A stretch of 64,000 bases of DNA from Molossus alvarezi (GCA_037176705.1 CM073895.1:5232551-5296550); one strand, 5' to 3'; counted from the first letter of the stretch, positions 35,506 to 46,316 are shown. The notes: a model not told the origin generated them from the letters alone. Program-made: numbers and translations.

Positions 35506-35924
35506 GCTATGTCTTTCTGGACATAAAACAAAATCCTATTTTTGTTTTCTCTGGCCAACCTCCCCCACCCTCGATCTCCGGCCGCCTGCCCTGTGTTCCC
35601 CTTTCCAGACGCAGTTTGAATGCGGAGCCTCCGCGGCTGGTTTGCAGCTCCCGGGTGCCCATCTCTCCAGGCTGGTTCTTTCCGGCCCTGGGAAGGGCTC
35701 CGCACAGTGGCCCCCGTGAGCCCCAGGGCTCTTCTGGGGCTTGCTGCCTGGCACCCGGGCCCCACAGCCTCCGGGACAATTCGCTTCACCCTCCCAAGCA
35801 CTCTGCCTCGCTCCCCACCCACACCGGGTTCCTCTGCCCCCTCCACCTATGACCTCACGCGACCCTTTCGTGACCGATCACAAGTGACCTGGCACTTCAT
35901 GGCCCATAAAAGTTTTGTGTCATC

Positions 35925-36168
35925 GCCCTGGCCGGTTTGGCTCAGCGGTTAGAGCGTCGGCCTGCGGACCAAAGAATCCTGGGTTCGATTCCAGACAAGG
36001 GCACGGACCTCGGTTGCCGTTCGTCCCCGGCCCCGGTTGGGTTCGTGCGGGAGGCAGCCAGTCAATGTGGCTCTCTCACATCGATGTTTCTCTCTCTCTT
36101 TCTCTCTCCCTCCCACTCTGTCTGAAGATAAAGGTAAAAATATCCTCGGGTGAGGATTAAAAAAAAAA
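35925..36168 (+). mobile_element. Ves-type SINE
   Basis: Head gccctggccggtttggctca, A box gcggttagagcg, B box gggttcgattcc, body tcacatcgatgtttctc, tail aaatatcctcgggtgaggat and poly(A). Close to consensus. Confidence 0.96.
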
Positions 36169-36169
36169 G

Positions 36170-37055
36170 CAGTTCGCCATCTGCGAACGTGGAGATATTG
36201 TTGGCATTTCTTCCCCAGACCACTTACAACGGCTACAACTCCATCCAGAGACATGCCCACACGTGCCCCACCCCACAGGTGCCGCCGCAGGATGAAACCT
36301 CCCCAGCGGCAGGCGCCCCGACAACGTAACCTTCCAGGGCTTTGGAGAAGCCCTTCCTCAGAGGCTTCTAGAAAGTCCAGGCAGGTGGTTGCTCTTTAAG
36401 CGTCTTTATCCGTTCAGGGCGGTGGTGACCCTCACGTCCAGTCTCCTGCGCGTCGGGACGTGGCCAGGGCTGTGCCGGGCGGGCGGGATTTCCCACAGTG
36501 AGCGTGTTTTTCCTGCCTCGCCCGGGGGCAGCAGAGGGCAGAGCCGGCCGGCCCCAGAGCTGGCGTGGTTCCAAGAACCCCATACCAGGTGGAAATTGTT
36601 TAACTGTGTTCCCATGACTGGAAAATTCTGGTAATTGTGTAATAACAGCAGCAGCGGCAGCAACAGTCGGCAATTACCCAGGGTTTTCATCTTCAGACCA
36701 CTTTACCCACATTAACTAATTAAGTCTCCCAGCCTCTCTTCAAAGCGGGAAGGGCCGAGGCCCAGACTCCCTCGGTGCCCGGCTTAATGAGGGCGCCGGC
36801 TGCGGGGCCGTGGGCTTTCCTGGGCAGTGGCCCCTGCCCCTGCTCCGGCATCTGAGCCTCTCACAGGTGTCCCCCAATGCCCGCCCTGCTGAGCCCGGGC
36901 CAGGAGGCGGGGAGATTGTCTGTGTCCCCTGCCACACCGGACGGCGGCAGTGGGTCCCAGTGCCCAGCAGGTAGATGGGGCCTGGCTCCCAGGGAGCACA
37001 CAGTGTCAGCTGGCTATGCCTACTATTGGGGGCACCAGGTGCCCCCTTTTGGTTT
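36170..37055. other. Intron with a CTCF-like motif
   Basis: Mostly GC-rich. 36590-36730 is AT-richer (ctggtaattgtgtaataaca). No repeat family recognised. Confidence 0.45.
36527..36540 (+). promoter_or_regulatory. CTCF-like motif, forward
   Basis: ggcagcagagggca resembles the CTCF core CCAGCAGRGGGC. A candidate by motif only. Confidence 0.35.
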
Positions 37056-37060
37056 CTACT

Positions 37061-37307
37061 CTTTTTTTTTTAATCCTCGCCCGAGAATACTGTTTCCATT
37101 GATTTCTAAAGTGGAAGGGGAGGAGGAAGAGTGGGAGAGAAACATCGGTGTGAGAGAGACACATCAATTGGCTGCTTCCCACGCGACCCTGACCAGGGCC
37201 GGGGATCAAACCCACAACCCAGGTACACGCCCTTGACCAGGAATCAAACCTGCGACCCTTTGGTCCTTGGGCCAGTGCTCTACCCGCTGAGCCACACCGG
37301 CCAGGAC
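37061..37307 (-). mobile_element. Ves-type SINE, minus strand
   Basis: Reverse orientation: T-run, aatcctcgcccgagaatact, ggagagaaacatcggtgtga, a duplicated-looking B-box region (ggatcaaacccacaaccc and ggaatcaaacctgcgac), then accccgctgagccacaccgg-type A box and ggccaggac. Possible short actct duplicates flank it. Confidence 0.93.
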
Positions 37308-37309
37308 TC

Positions 37310-38400
37310 TAATCTTCTTTCTTTCTCTCCCTTTTTGCTTCTCTAACTGCCCCCACCTTTGGGGACCTGGGTTTGCCCCCCATCACCAGGTGCTCAGCTC
37401 CTGGCTGCCCCGTCCACCCCACCCCAAGCCCTGCCTGACCGCAGAGGGTGGCCCGCTGTCCCTGCTGTGGAGACAGGACTCGCTGTCTCGGCCCCACCGA
37501 GGAGCTCACAGGCCAGCACAGAGGTCAGGACTCCAGCCCCACTCCGCTCCCCCGAGCGCCCCACACCCCACATGACCAGGCAAGCTTCTGGACTGGTTCT
37601 TGCTCCGGCATAGACACCGGCTGGGCTGCAGCTGCCCAGGGCACCAAGGCTGGGCACACAGCCCTCCGTCCACCACCCAGCGAGTTCCCTCGGAGCCCCA
37701 GGGTTCCTGGGGAGCCAGGCGGCTCAGGGCTGAGCAGCACTTACCAGTAGCACCTGATGCTGGGTCTGCAAAGGGCTGAACTGGGCAACGTAGGTGGGGC
37801 CTGGACACAGCTGACATTCTGAAAGTCATCTCTGCAAATAGAGGCACCCCCCAGAGGTGCATGCTGGGGGTTCGGGCACCATCCTGCTCCCCGAGGAGCA
37901 CCCAGCATGCACCCAGAGGTGGCGGTGAAATGTGGCCATCCATGCATGGGGTCCCACAAGGCTCCCCTTCCCATCTGGGCCAGAGAAGAGACACTAGGAG
38001 GGAGGAGGCAGTCTGCAGGGCCAGCAGATCCTGGGAGCCAGGCACCCACCCTGAGCTGTGTGTGTGTGTGTGTGTGTGTGTGTAGGGGGGACAGGGAGTT
38101 TCCATTTCCCTGGGCCTACGTAACCCACCCCCTGTGGCAGCCATCAGCAGGACACAAAGGGTGCAGAACCGAGCCTGCCAGAGCTCCATGACAGGTCCCT
38201 CTGCCGGTGGAGACCTCGCCCACCTCATGACTCTGCCCAGAGCGGAGGAGCGGTGCCAGGCTGCCCAGGGCAGCTGGAGCACAGGCCAGAGGATTTTCCC
38301 GTGACCGTGGTGCAGGGACCCCACCCACTGTCCTTCCCTGACGCTTCCCGCCCTTCTTTCTGCCAGCCCCGCCCTCCTGCTCTATGGGCACCTCCCCTGT
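37310..38400. other. GC-rich intron with one microsatellite
   Basis: Only the (TG)n at 38057-38083 is recognised. Confidence 0.55.
38057..38083. repeat. (TG)n microsatellite
   Basis: Pure TG alternation. Confidence 0.95.
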
Positions 38401-38410
38401 GAGGGGCTTT

Positions 38411-38450
38411 CGCACAGGGCTGTTGGAATCCGCACAGGGCTGTTGGAATC
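38411..38450. repeat. Perfect 20-base tandem duplication
   Basis: Two identical copies of cgcacagggctgttggaatc, just left of the AT-richer island. Confidence 0.95.
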
Positions 38451-38479
38451 CGCAGCAACCGCGCTATTAGGACAAATGC

Positions 38480-38820
38480 ACTCGCAGCCCCGGCTTGTGG
38501 TGCGAACAATGCCGATGTGTCTCCCGCCCCCGGGCCCCCGCGGCGAGCGGGAGGTGTGTGGCACCATTACATGCCATTATGACTTACTTTCTGGGTAATG
38601 TATACATTTTCACTCTCGCACAGCCTCTCTCCTTCATTTTTCATGAGAACTGGCACGAGATTAATGACGGAGCCCCAGAAGAAACGGAACACCATGCCAC
38701 TCTGATTTATTGACCACTTAGCGTTGATGAAGCTGCAAACAAGAGTCAAACAGATGTTGCAGCTGCATTTTTCTTTATCAAAACCAACAGCTTTTTGCAT
38801 GTTTAACCACTTCGCGCCCG
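38480..38820. promoter_or_regulatory. Strong candidate conserved noncoding element
   Basis: About 340 bases of non-repetitive sequence unlike its GC-rich neighbours: ggtgcgaacaatgccgatgt (SOX-like AACAATG), accattacatgccattatga, cacgagattaatgacggagc, gatttattgaccacttagcg, cagatgttgcagctgcattt (two E-boxes) and ctttatcaaaaccaacagc. The density of developmental transcription-factor cores suggests an intronic enhancer; this is an inference. Confidence 0.45.
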
Positions 38821-40495
38821 GCTGTCCCGCTTCTTCCGCAGGAAGGGGAGCTGCCTCTGGGGTGGAGGACCGGGGCTGTGGGGACCCTGGCAGCCGATGC
38901 CCAGAGCCCACCCCCGCGGAGGCCAAGAGGAGGATGTGAGGGCCCCCGAGCTCTGGGTCTGGGCGACTTGGGTCCCCACTGCGGGTCTCTAGGGAAGAGC
39001 ACACCGCTGCACCCCTTCCAGGGCCTGCTGTACTAACCCTGGGGTGGGCTCAGCATGCGGACACGCAGCGCCCAGCCTCCCCCCAAAACTGGAATGCCTC
39101 CCACCTCCGCCTGGAACTGGGAGCAGGTGGCTGACACCCATGCAAATCGGCAGGGTCGGTAGGCTGGCGTGTGGGTGCCGGCTGTGGGTCAGGCCCGTCC
39201 CGAGCCCCTTCCCCGCGTCACCTTCCCCCCACGAGGCAAGGCCAGTCACCGTCCCCCCGTCCTGAGAGCACACGCTCAGGCCTGACCAGACCAAGCGCGT
39301 GCCTGGGTGGAACGCCCAGCCCTGCACCCCCCCTCCCCTCTCAGAAACCAGAGCCTGGAGCTGGGGCTCTCCCTCCAGGCTGGCAGTCAGAGCTCCCCCC
39401 GTGGGAAGCTTGGCGCCCGCCACCCCCGTCTCTGTGCCATCCCACCCCCTCACCGTGGCTGTCACCAGCCTGGCTTCCCACACCTCTCCGCTTTGCCTCT
39501 TTGTTTCTCTCTCCTTCTCCTCCCCGCCTCCCCTCCTATCCCCCCTGCCCAGCGCTGGCCTGAGGTCCCGGCCTCCAGGTCTGGGTTCTGCCCTGGGCCC
39601 TGAACCTGCTTCTCCCTGGCAGGGGCCGTGCTGGGAAAGCCTGTGGGAACCATCAGGAGACGGGGCTCAGCCCTGCCCCACCCGCTGCTTCCCCGGCCCC
39701 ACTCGCCCAGGGCCTGAGGGTCTGGGATCTGTGGTGTTTGTGGCAGGATTCTTCCAGATCACTCGGCCATGCTGGGCACCCCCAGGCACCCCTCTGCTGC
39801 CCACCCGGCCCCTGAACACTGCACAGTGGCTGCCACCCTCAGGAGGAGTGGCGTGAGGACATGTCCACAGCAGCCACCCTCCCTGAGCCCCCACTGCCCA
39901 CCAGCCCCTCCTCTCCAGCTGCCCTCCCCATCTCCACATGCTCAGTCCTGGAGAGAGGAGCTGCCTTGGTCCCCAGGTCTCCCCACGGGCACCTGGGGCA
40001 CCCTGGTCAGGACGGACGAGCCTGCACCTGAAGGGGGGACAGAATCCCCCCCCCGGCCTCTCCCTCAGTCCCAGTCCTTCCAGAAGGCAGCCCCCCAAGG
40101 GCGGGGGAGCCTTTGTGCGGACAGTGCCCCCCGTCAGGGCAGCGTGTTCCCCTGGAACTCGGCAGTCAACCTACAGCAGCCCCAAGGCTGGGTGAGCCTC
40201 CGGCCGGGCCAGGACGAGGCCCAGGGAGGGGGCAACTCTCGGGCATCTGGAGCCCCGCTGCCCAGACCCCCAGGGCTCCTGTCTCCCAGTACCTGCTAAA
40301 GGTGTTTCCTTGGCTTGGAACTCTACCTGGAATTCCCACGCTGTGCTCCTGAGAACTGAGTCCCAGAGGTGCTCAGGTTCATGGCCGGATGAGCCCGGAA
40401 AACCTTCCTGTACACACGGAGGGTTTCCCCGCGCAGGGTGCCGTCAAGGCTCTGACAAGTCCCGCAGGAAGGCAGCTGGTTAACTGTGGCCGCGC
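38820..40495. other. GC-rich intron without recognised features
   Basis: No repeat family, RNA gene or exon recognised. Confidence 0.55.
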
Positions 40496-40512
40496 ATTTG
40501 CTCTGCAGAACA

Positions 40513-40515
<3 letters not shown>

Positions 40516-40559
<44 letters not shown>
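40516..40559. repeat. (TG)n serving as the tail of a SINE head
   Basis: A pure TG run of 44 bases lying between a 16-base target copy and a minus-strand SINE head. Confidence 0.95.
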
Positions 40560-40561
<2 letters not shown>

Positions 40562-40638
40562 ATGCCCCTAGCGGGAACCGAACCTGGAACTCTCTGGTCC
40601 GCGGGCTCACGCCAACTGCTGAGCCAGACCGGCCAGGG
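40517..40638 (-). mobile_element. Head-only Ves SINE with (AC)n tail and target duplication
   Basis: On the minus strand it reads gccctggccggtctggctca, gcagttggcgtgag, caggttcggttcccgc and gggcatgta, then directly (AC)n. The CT-rich body and usual A tail are absent. The 16-base site ctctgcagaacattct occurs exactly at 40501-40516 and 40639-40654, so the unit from head to (AC)n appears to have inserted as such. Confidence 0.9.
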
Positions 40639-40884
40639 CTCTGCAGAACATTCTTAACCTCCCCTGCGCCTTTGGACGTAAGGGTCCCCATGGGTCGGGT
40701 GATAGGTGCTGTCTGGAAACAGTGTGTTAGGAGGCGACTGAGTTGGGTCCCAGGAGGTGCCTTCCCTGAGCCTTCCGCTAATGAGGCCCCTGCCCGAAGG
40801 TCCTGCCACTTGGACTGGGCTGATCAGCACATTCCAACCTCTTTTCCAGACAAAAGGCTGAGGTGGCGATGACTTAAGGGACCC

Positions 40885-41124
40885 GCTGAGCCATCTGTGA
40901 GGGTCTGGGGGCTCTTGGGGCCCTCGGGTGGTGGGTGGACACCAGCTGAGCCTTCCATGAGGGGCTGGGGGCTCCTGGGCCCCTCGGGTGCTGGGTGGAC
41001 ACCAGCTGAGCCTTCCATGAGGGGCTGGGGGCTCCTGGGCCCCTCGGGTGCTGGGTGGACACCAGCTGAGCCTTCCATGAGGGGCTGGGGGCTCCCGGGC
41101 CCCTCGGGTGCTGGGTGGACACCT
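40885..41124. repeat. 60-base tandem repeat, four copies
   Basis: Unit beginning gctgagccttccatgagggg and ending gggtgctgggtggacacca; copies 2-4 are nearly identical at exactly 60-base spacing and the first is diverged. The unit is 20 codons long, so one frame gives a 20-residue repeat by chance. Confidence 0.95.
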
Positions 41125-41585
41125 CCGCCTCCTCGCTTGGCTCTCCTCTCCTCTTCAGCTGTCGTCCCTGGAGGGAGGTGGGAGGATCCTGAGTCAGCAG
41201 GGAGGAGACAGCTCTGGGACACCACTTCCCCCTGGGTCAGCTGGCTGTCACCCACCCTCCGTGGGTGACTGGTGGGACCGAGCACCTGCTTTGTGCCAGC
41301 CCTGCTCTGGGCTCGGGGACCCCGCTGTGCTCAGAGAGGAGAGGTGGCTTTGGCTGCTGGGGAAGCAAAGGAGCAGCACAGAGCAGGGCATGGGGGCGGG
41401 AGGGCACTGTGTTTGGGGGATCGCTGAGTAAGGTGTCCGTGGGGAGGGGCACTGAGACTTGTACTGACGATGTCTGGCAGAGAGCATGTCAGCCAGAGGA
41501 CAGAGAACGCACAGATTTGGGGGGAGTGGGTGGCGGGAGCCCAGTGAGCCTAGGGGAGCGTGAGTGGCTGGAGAGGAAAGCAGAT

Positions 41586-41810
41586 TGTGGGTCCCTGTAA
41601 CCATATCGGGGGGCTGGGTTTCATTGGTCATTGCTGGTGGGTCCCTGTAACCATATTGGGGGGGGGGCTGGGTTTCATTGGTCATTGCTGGTGGGTCCCT
41701 GTAACCATATCGGGGATGTGGGGTGGATTTCATTGGTCATTGCCGGTGGGTCCCTGTAACCATATCGGGGAGGGGGGTGGGTTTCATTGGTCATTGCTGG
41801 AATTACAGTC
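41586..41810. repeat. About 52-base repeat, four copies, each with an inverted CCAAT box
   Basis: Unit gtgggtccctgtaaccatat, a G-run of variable length, then tttcattggtcattg. Each copy has ATTGG (CCAAT in reverse). Length varies through the G-run. Confidence 0.92.
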
Positions 41811-43000
41811 TCGCCTGCTGGTGTTGGGAGAAGGGACTGGGAGGGAGGAGGTGGGGAGGGGGACCCAGGCTGGGCGTCCACACAGCAGGCTCACACCCAT
41901 GTTCTCGGGGGAGCAGAGAGGGTGAGGCAGGAGAACTGACAGAAGTGGGTGACGGACAGGTCAGGAGGGGGGGGAGAGGCGCAGAAAGAGAGACTCCGGG
42001 TTTTGACCTGGTGATTCGGGGAAGTCAGGCGCCATTCGTCATGGGGTGCAGCCTGGGACAGGCCGTCTGGCTCGGCCACGGGAAGTGGGGTGTTCAGGTG
42101 AGCCCCGAGCCTGGAGCACAGCAGAGAGGTGGCGGGGAGAAGCTAGGGGTCCTCGCAGCAGCAGGCTGAAGGCCGCGATGTGTGAGGGCACCGAGCGGGA
42201 GGGACGAGACCAGGCCACGAGGACCGGAGAGTCCTGGGCTCGTCCCGGGGGAGGGCCCACTGGCAGGAACAGGGCTCAGGACAGGGGCTGCCGTGTTCTA
42301 AGTGAGTGAACAGTGCTAGAAGCTTAACTCTGGCCATTCTCTCAGGACAAACAGCATTTTGTGTGGTCGGGGTTTGGTGGCAATTGGTAGCAGGACTTGT
42401 GTCTGACCACATGGGCTTCGCACTCTCCGTGGCCCCCGGCGTGGCCCCCAACAGCAGCCTCATGAGAGGGTAGGGTCGCTCTTCCCCTCACAGATGATGG
42501 GCTGGACGGGCTGGCGGCAGCAGGAGGAAGGGATGGGCCTCCTTGCCCATAGTTCTCTCCAGAAGGTTCTGGAACTTCTCCAAGACTTTTACTTACCCTC
42601 ACTTTCCCCTCCACAGCCCCAGACCACCCTCCTGGGCTCGCTCCCCCACACCTTTAACACCAGCCGAGGCCTCCCAGACTTTGGGGGATCATCTTCAAAG
42701 GTCGTGCTCTCTTGGGTTGGGATGACCGCTAGCATCTTCATGGAAATTCCACAGCACAGGGAGAAGCTGACGGACAAAGCTGTCCGACCCCCACCCACAA
42801 GGCCTGTCCTGGGTGGTGAACCCCAGAGAGCCTTGGAGCAGCCCAGGGAAGAATCGAGACCCCAGAGTCCGCCGGGTGTGCTGGGCAGTGTCCTGCCCAG
42901 TCCCCAAGCTGGACGCCCCTCCCCCACCTCCCCCAGCCTTCCTGCAGCCTGCGCCCCCCCGCCCCCCAGCCGAGGAGCGCTCGGTGGGGATCTGCCATTG
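41810..43000. other. Intron without recognised features
   Basis: G-rich left and C-rich right; no repeat family recognised. Confidence 0.5.
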
Positions 43001-43210
43001 TGAGCGCTCAGGGAAACTGACACTACATTGGGACTCCGCGGCTAATATATTTTCCTGCCAGAAACACCCGATAAAATGCACAACTAATGAATGAGATCAC
43101 AACATTGCCAAGAAGTGATGTGTGCCCCAAATTTCCAAAAATACCTCAATCCCTCTGTGTCTTAAAACCAGCCCCAAGCCAGGAAGTTAGTACTTAAAAT
43201 TCAACTGGGG
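43000..43210. promoter_or_regulatory. Possible conserved noncoding element
   Basis: AT-richer non-repeat sequence: ggctaatatattttcctgcc, cgataaaatgcacaactaat, aaatttccaaaaatacctca. It stands out from GC-rich flanks. Confidence 0.4.
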
Positions 43211-43501
43211 ACTTGGATCTGCGGAACTCCAGGCCCCGGCAAGGGGTGTGTGGTTGAGACAGAAACCGCGAAGCCGCCTGCTTCGGGGCTTCCGAACCCC
43301 AACTGAGTCTCCTTGAACCTGGGGGCTGGGACTTCCTCCCAGCTGTATCCAGGCCGCGGAGAGGCCTACCGCCCAGAGTGGGGCTCCGGGAAGGGCCTGG
43401 TCCCTGAGTCAAAGGTTCCGTGGAGGATCTAGAATCCCCGAATCAGTAGTTACAGAGGCGGGCCCGGCCACTGGGTGTGTGAACCCCTGACAGGTGGCGT
43501 T

Positions 43502-43968
43502 GCTGTGCCTTGGGACATTTTCCGGGGCTGTGAGAGGGGTGTCCACAGCCCACAGAGAGACCTCAGGCCGGGAAAGGTTGGGACCAGCCTTGCTCTGAGC
43601 CTCCTAGGGTGCCCTGTTCAGAAAGGCTGCCTGCCCTTCACAGACCGGAAGAAGGAAGCCAGAGGTCAGCAGTACACCAGTCTGGGAAGGGTAAGAACGG
43701 GGGGCCCAGAGCCAGCCTGATTCAACCCTGCTAATGTGAAATGAGAGTGGTCGTTGCTGGACGCTGGGATAGCTCCGGGTATTGCCCCTGTGGTTGAAGA
43801 GATAAGGAGGCGCACAGACCAGTAAGGTACAAACCCACTCTCCATACCGCTGTGGCATCAGGGAATGCTCCCTGGAGGAGGCTGGTCCCAACCTTTCCCC
43901 AGCCGGAGGCCTCTCTGTGGGCTGTGGACACCCCTCTCACAGCCCCGGAAAATGTCCCAAGGCACAGC
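43502..43968. repeat. Long inverted repeat: 90-base arms, 288-base spacer
   Basis: Left arm 43502-43590 and right arm 43879-43968 are reverse complements. The outer 58 bases (43502-43559 against 43911-43968, starting gctgtgccttgggacatttt) match perfectly; the remainder has three mismatches and one indel. The spacer does not resemble a known transposon and no flanking target duplication is seen. The transcript could form a long hairpin. Confidence 0.97.
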
Positions 43969-43969
43969 C

Positions 43970-44550
43970 TCTGCTTGTTCTCAACGAAGAGGTGGGGCTG
44001 GTTATGCAGAAAAGGAGCTGGGTGCTGAAGGAAGGGACAGAGCGTCTGAAATAGGAGAGTCCGGGTGCTCTATGCAGGAATTCCTGGCTTGGGGCTTTCG
44101 GTGCATGGTGAAGGTGCCCTCGGATCCCCAAGCCCCTGCCTGTCCTACCACCTTGGTGCCCCACAGTCTTTGCCCGGCGCTCCGTGGGGCCGTGGGCAGG
44201 AAGCTGCGGGTCCCTCACATCCCGGCGGCTGTCACCTCGGCGCCCTCCTGCAGGGCCAGCTCCTGCTCCCGGGGCTGCGATCAGAGGAAGCCTCGGGGGG
44301 CCTGCTGGCCCTGCGGCTCTTTGATGCCCACTCAGCCGCTGCTGCTGCCGCCCATCCAGGCTCAGGCTCAAGCAGGAGCCCCCAGCCCAGACGCAGCCCC
44401 GGGGGGGGCAGTGTGCTGGGCCACAGGAAGAACTCAGGTGTCCCTCCTCAGGTCCCTGAGCCACCTCCCTCTTGGGCGTATGGCAAGGATGCCGTGAACT
44501 TGAGTTGGGAAAGAGCTGAGACCAAGGGAGAAGAGGACACAGGGTGTCTC
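43970..44550. other. Intron without recognised features
   Basis: GC-rich; nothing recognised. Confidence 0.5.
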
Positions 44551-44554
44551 GGCA

Positions 44555-44805
44555 GGACCTGAACCTGGAGCCAGGGCCCTGGCTTCCGGCCCAGGCTCTG
44601 TCCCTCCCCAGTCACACAGCTTCGGGCAAGTCCCAGCTTCTCCGTGCACAGTCTCCTCACTGTAGACGGGGGACCCTGCCCGGCCCGCCCGCCCTGCCCG
44701 GCCCCGCTCCCCGGCCGGCGTGGGCACCAAATGAGATAATGGCTGAAAGTGCTTCGAAGAGAACCCCGTGCTGCCGATGTCAGGGATTATCGTCGTTATG
44801 AAGGA
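44555..44805 (+). mobile_element. MIR SINE, near full length
   Basis: Forward MIR order: ggacctgaacctggagccag, agtcacacagcttcgggcaa, gtcctcactgtagacgg-type core, then caaatgagataatggctgaa, agtgcttcgaagag and gattatcgtcgttatg. Confidence 0.75.
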
Positions 44806-44809
44806 GCGT

Positions 44810-45030
44810 GATTACCGCCATCCAGAAGAGCTGCCATTAGGTGCCGGCTCCTTGGTCGTGTTGATTTAATTTCCTGGTTAACTGAGCGTTGGCAAGAAAG
44901 AAAACAACCCTATGTTTCAACCCTTATTGAAAATCTTTTCAAATGACAGCAGTCGACTTTCTTGCACTGGCCATGTGCCATCGTGAGTCTGTGTAGCAAC
45001 ACATGATTGATTCACACATTCATTTATTGC
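44810..45030. promoter_or_regulatory. AT-richer island, possible conserved noncoding element
   Basis: Contains ttgatttaatttcctggtta, acccttattgaaaatctttt and caaatgacagcagtcgac; no repeat signature. Confidence 0.3.
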
Positions 45031-45910
45031 GCTCGTTCTGACCATACCCTCAGAGGTGGCTGCAGACCCCGCCTCCGCCAGGCCTGGGGTCCTCGTGCCC
45101 ACGTGGGGCTCGTGGTCAGGTGTCAAGCAGGGAGAGCAGAGGACACAGCTCTGGGAAGAGAGCACAGGAAGGGACCTTCCAAGAGGCTCTTTCTGGAGTT
45201 CCCAGCAGCATCTTGATACATTGTTGCAAGTTTCCTTAGTTCAGGAAATGCCTTCTGGTGGGATAGAAGCTGTTTCCTGGGTTTTCCCAGCTGCCTTATA
45301 AAGTTACCTGATTGCTTTCGAACAAACGTGTCAGGCCTGATGTGGCCAAACGCTGGCCTTGCTTTTTGGGGACCACAAAAAGCCCTGGAGGGTGCTGAGC
45401 TCCTCGCGTGGAAGCTGCCCCCCTTGCAGAGGCCCCTCGGCTGTCACCGTCAGAGCTGGTGGTGGGCAGAAGGGGACCGAGAACACTTGGAATCGAGTCC
45501 AAGGGGAAGAGGCTGACCCGTTTCAGTAGAACCACTCGACAAACAGTGCCTTCGAAGTTTCCCCGTTCGGATGCCCCAGTGAGGGTTTCAAGGCCAAGCC
45601 CCCAGAGGCTGTGAGTGGCAGCTGCCTCCTGGGTGATGCTTGACGGGAATGTGCTAATAGGGTTGTTCGCACGGACAGAGGGGTGTCCGCCCTGTGGGCC
45701 CTGGGACTCGGTTTCCCCTCGGGAAGAAGCGGGTAGCAATGTCTGCGTCGGGGGTGTCAGCGTGCTGTGGTGAGGACGTGTGTCGAGCGTGGGTCAGGCC
45801 CTGGGCTCCTGGGCAGCTGTTGGCATGAGGTCCTAAGGTCTGGGAGGTGGGCTGGAGATGTGTCTGACCTCGTGTGTGGTCTTCATTGCCGGGAATTACA
45901 CTATGTATAG
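45030..45910. other. Intron without recognised features
   Basis: Nothing recognised. Confidence 0.5.
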
Positions 45911-45913
45911 GGA

Positions 45914-46050
45914 CGTGGTTCTCAACGGGGCCGTTTTGCCCCCAGGGGACACTGGGCCATGTCTGGAGTCCTTTCTGGCCACAGCTGTGGGCTGGGTGTA
46001 GCGGGGCTGGCAGGTCGATGCCAGGTCGGCCCTGCGCAGGGAGCCGTCTG
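45914..46050 (+). mobile_element. hAT-type DNA transposon fossil just upstream of the exon
   Basis: Starts cgtggttctcaacggggccg and continues ttgcccccaggggacactgg, ccatgtctggagtcctttct and ggtcgatgccaggtcgg, the same family as the copy at 22743. It ends about 110 bases before the acceptor at 46162. Confidence 0.7.
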
Positions 46051-46162
46051 GCTCCACATGCTGTGGGGCCGAGGGCAGCGAGCCCGGTGTCTGCGCCTGG
46101 CGGGGAGGGGCTGGTCAGCCGCCATGCCACCCTCATGCGGCCACTCTCTGCTCTCCCCCCAG

Positions 46163-46316
46163 AACCCCGACATCGTCCTGGTGCACTATCTCAACGTCCC
46201 GGCCATCGAGGACTGCGGCAAGCCCTGTGGCCCCATCCTCTGCTCCATCAACACTGACAAGAAGGAGTGGGCGAAATGGACGAAGGAGGAGCTCATCGGG
46301 CAGCTGAAGCCCATGT
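46163..46316 (+). CDS. CAMTA1: CAMTA1 exon, CG-1 domain part 1 (probably exon 7)
   Basis: This 154-base exon encodes 51 residues plus one base, from NPDIVLVHYLNVPAIEDC to the GQLKPM end. The sequence belongs to the CG-1 domain, the sequence-specific DNA-binding module of CAMTA proteins, in the nucleus. The acceptor is a C-rich tract ending in AG at 46161-46162 and the exon begins in phase 0 with Asn. The donor is GTGAGT at 46317, which leaves a single T that joins TC at 61723 to make Phe. Basic and aromatic residues (DKKEWAKWTKEE) fit a DNA-contacting segment. Read-through of the donor meets TAG at 46322-46324 after two codons, so retention of this intron would end the protein inside CG-1. 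The CAMTA2 paralogue is less likely: as I recall it, this segment differs there (for example LEDCGKGC). Confidence 0.96.

Larger units (their letters stand above)
1..46162 (+). other. CAMTA1: CAMTA1 intron upstream of the first exon here (3' part)
   Basis: This is the last 46 kb of a long intron. It ends in a CT-rich tract and AG at 46161-46162. The preceding CAMTA1 exon, which should end in a Gln codon before Asn-Pro-Asp, was not found here in any frame. The sequence is GC-rich with scattered AT-richer islands, old and young transposons and many tandem repeats, listed separately. No internal exon, RNA gene or promoter is recognised. Confidence 0.9.

Noticed and set aside
46163..46316. CAMTA2 instead of CAMTA1
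   Set aside because: The downstream large-exon sequence and long introns match CAMTA1; CAMTA2 is a compact gene.
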